The position numbers were made by a program, and so were the translations under genes. Shown in pieces: positions 5,782 through 5,848 of a stretch of DNA of 5,848 bases; positions within the stretch are counted from its first letter, which is position 1; each line of letters opens with the position of its first letter. Source of the DNA: Candidatus Thiodictyon intracellulare (GTDB lineage Bacteria > Pseudomonadota > Gammaproteobacteria > Chromatiales > Chromatiaceae); contig JADNEJ010000277.1 of the NCBI GenBank assembly GCA_016292295.1, positions 1-5,848 on the forward strand, read 5' to 3'. The notes under the pieces were generated by a model. It made no database searches, was not told the DNA's origin, and worked only from the letters and a program-made list of their open reading frames with translations.

Positions 5782-5800
5782 GGGTCCGCACGGCGGACCC
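5782..5800. other. Perfect 8-bp hairpin near the right edge
   Basis: GGGTCCGC (5782-5789), loop ACG, GCGGACCC (5793-5800). It is followed at once by two copies of CCATGGAG (5799-5806 and 5810-5817). It could sequester the start region of a gene that begins at 5811, or be part of a dispersed repeat. Confidence 0.55.
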
Positions 5801-5810
5801 ATGGAGGACC

Positions 5811-5848
5811 ATGGAGCCAATCCGTCTGGTCCGCTACGCGGCCCCGGC
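5811..5848 (+). CDS. Possible start of a gene cut by the window edge
   Basis: An ATG at 5811 opens a frame that runs off the right edge and reads MEPIRLVRYAAPG. GGAGG lies at 5803-5807, only 3 nt before the ATG, shorter than usual. The upstream AT-rich spacer and strong hairpin would fit a gene start. Only 12 codons are visible, so no product can be named. An overlapping ATG at 5801 is in a different frame and is an alternative. Confidence 0.3.
   Translation, partial: MEPIRLVRYAAP

Larger units (their letters stand above)
5245..5810. other. Long intergenic region with hairpins and an AT-rich part
   Basis: I see no convincing gene on either strand. The left part (5245-5450) holds an imperfect 16-bp direct repeat and an 8-bp inverted repeat. 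One minus-strand reading there (LRQAQVLGILHPDKKAGIECP, to a TAG near 5316) looks protein-like but has no start and may be a remnant. The middle has a hairpin at 5557-5590. From about 5590 to 5740 the base composition becomes markedly AT-richer than the rest of the window, as expected for a promoter-bearing spacer. A perfect hairpin closes the region at 5782-5800. Confidence 0.5.

Overview
The window is high-GC DNA from what is probably a gammaproteobacterium, most likely a purple sulfur bacterium or relative (Chromatiaceae-like). That placement rests on remembered family resemblance: a short DUF1640-type coiled-coil protein, a soluble VWA protein paired with a membrane J-domain protein, and a ferredoxin/FAD/NAD reductase. 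It is an inference, because no rRNA or marker gene is present.

Layout from left to right. Bases 1-213 hold no gene I can defend. A complete minus-strand DUF1640 coiled-coil membrane protein lies at 214-585, with a 33-bp in-frame tandem repeat inside it. An intergenic stretch with a 13-bp-period direct repeat follows, then a minus-strand secreted lipoprotein of unknown function (761-1393). Next come two divergent genes, both broken. A minus-strand 2Fe-2S/FAD/NAD(P)H reductase (1530-2538) needs two frame changes to be read through. A plus-strand YeeZ-like NAD-dependent epimerase/SDR (2590-3515) carries a +1 change in a G7 tract, an in-frame amber codon and a third frame change near its end. The epimerase tail runs into one arm of an inverted repeat (3481-3602).

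To the right is a tight minus-strand two-gene operon, transcribed VWA protein (5244-4528) then J-domain membrane protein (4520-3723). The gap is 7 nt and the second gene's ribosome-binding site lies next to the first gene's stop codon. The VWA gene ends in a G7 tract, and loss of one G there would fuse the two proteins in frame. The last ~600 bases (5245-5848) are mostly intergenic, locally AT-rich, and contain several hairpins and repeats. A possible gene start sits at the very right edge.

The intact genes suggest two themes: envelope or membrane proteins of unknown role (DUF1640, lipoprotein) and a chaperone-like VWA/J-domain module. The two redox/epimerase genes look like local gene decay. 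Base errors in the sequence cannot be excluded, because some of the lesions sit in G or C runs. I see no CRISPR array, transposase, tRNA or rRNA.
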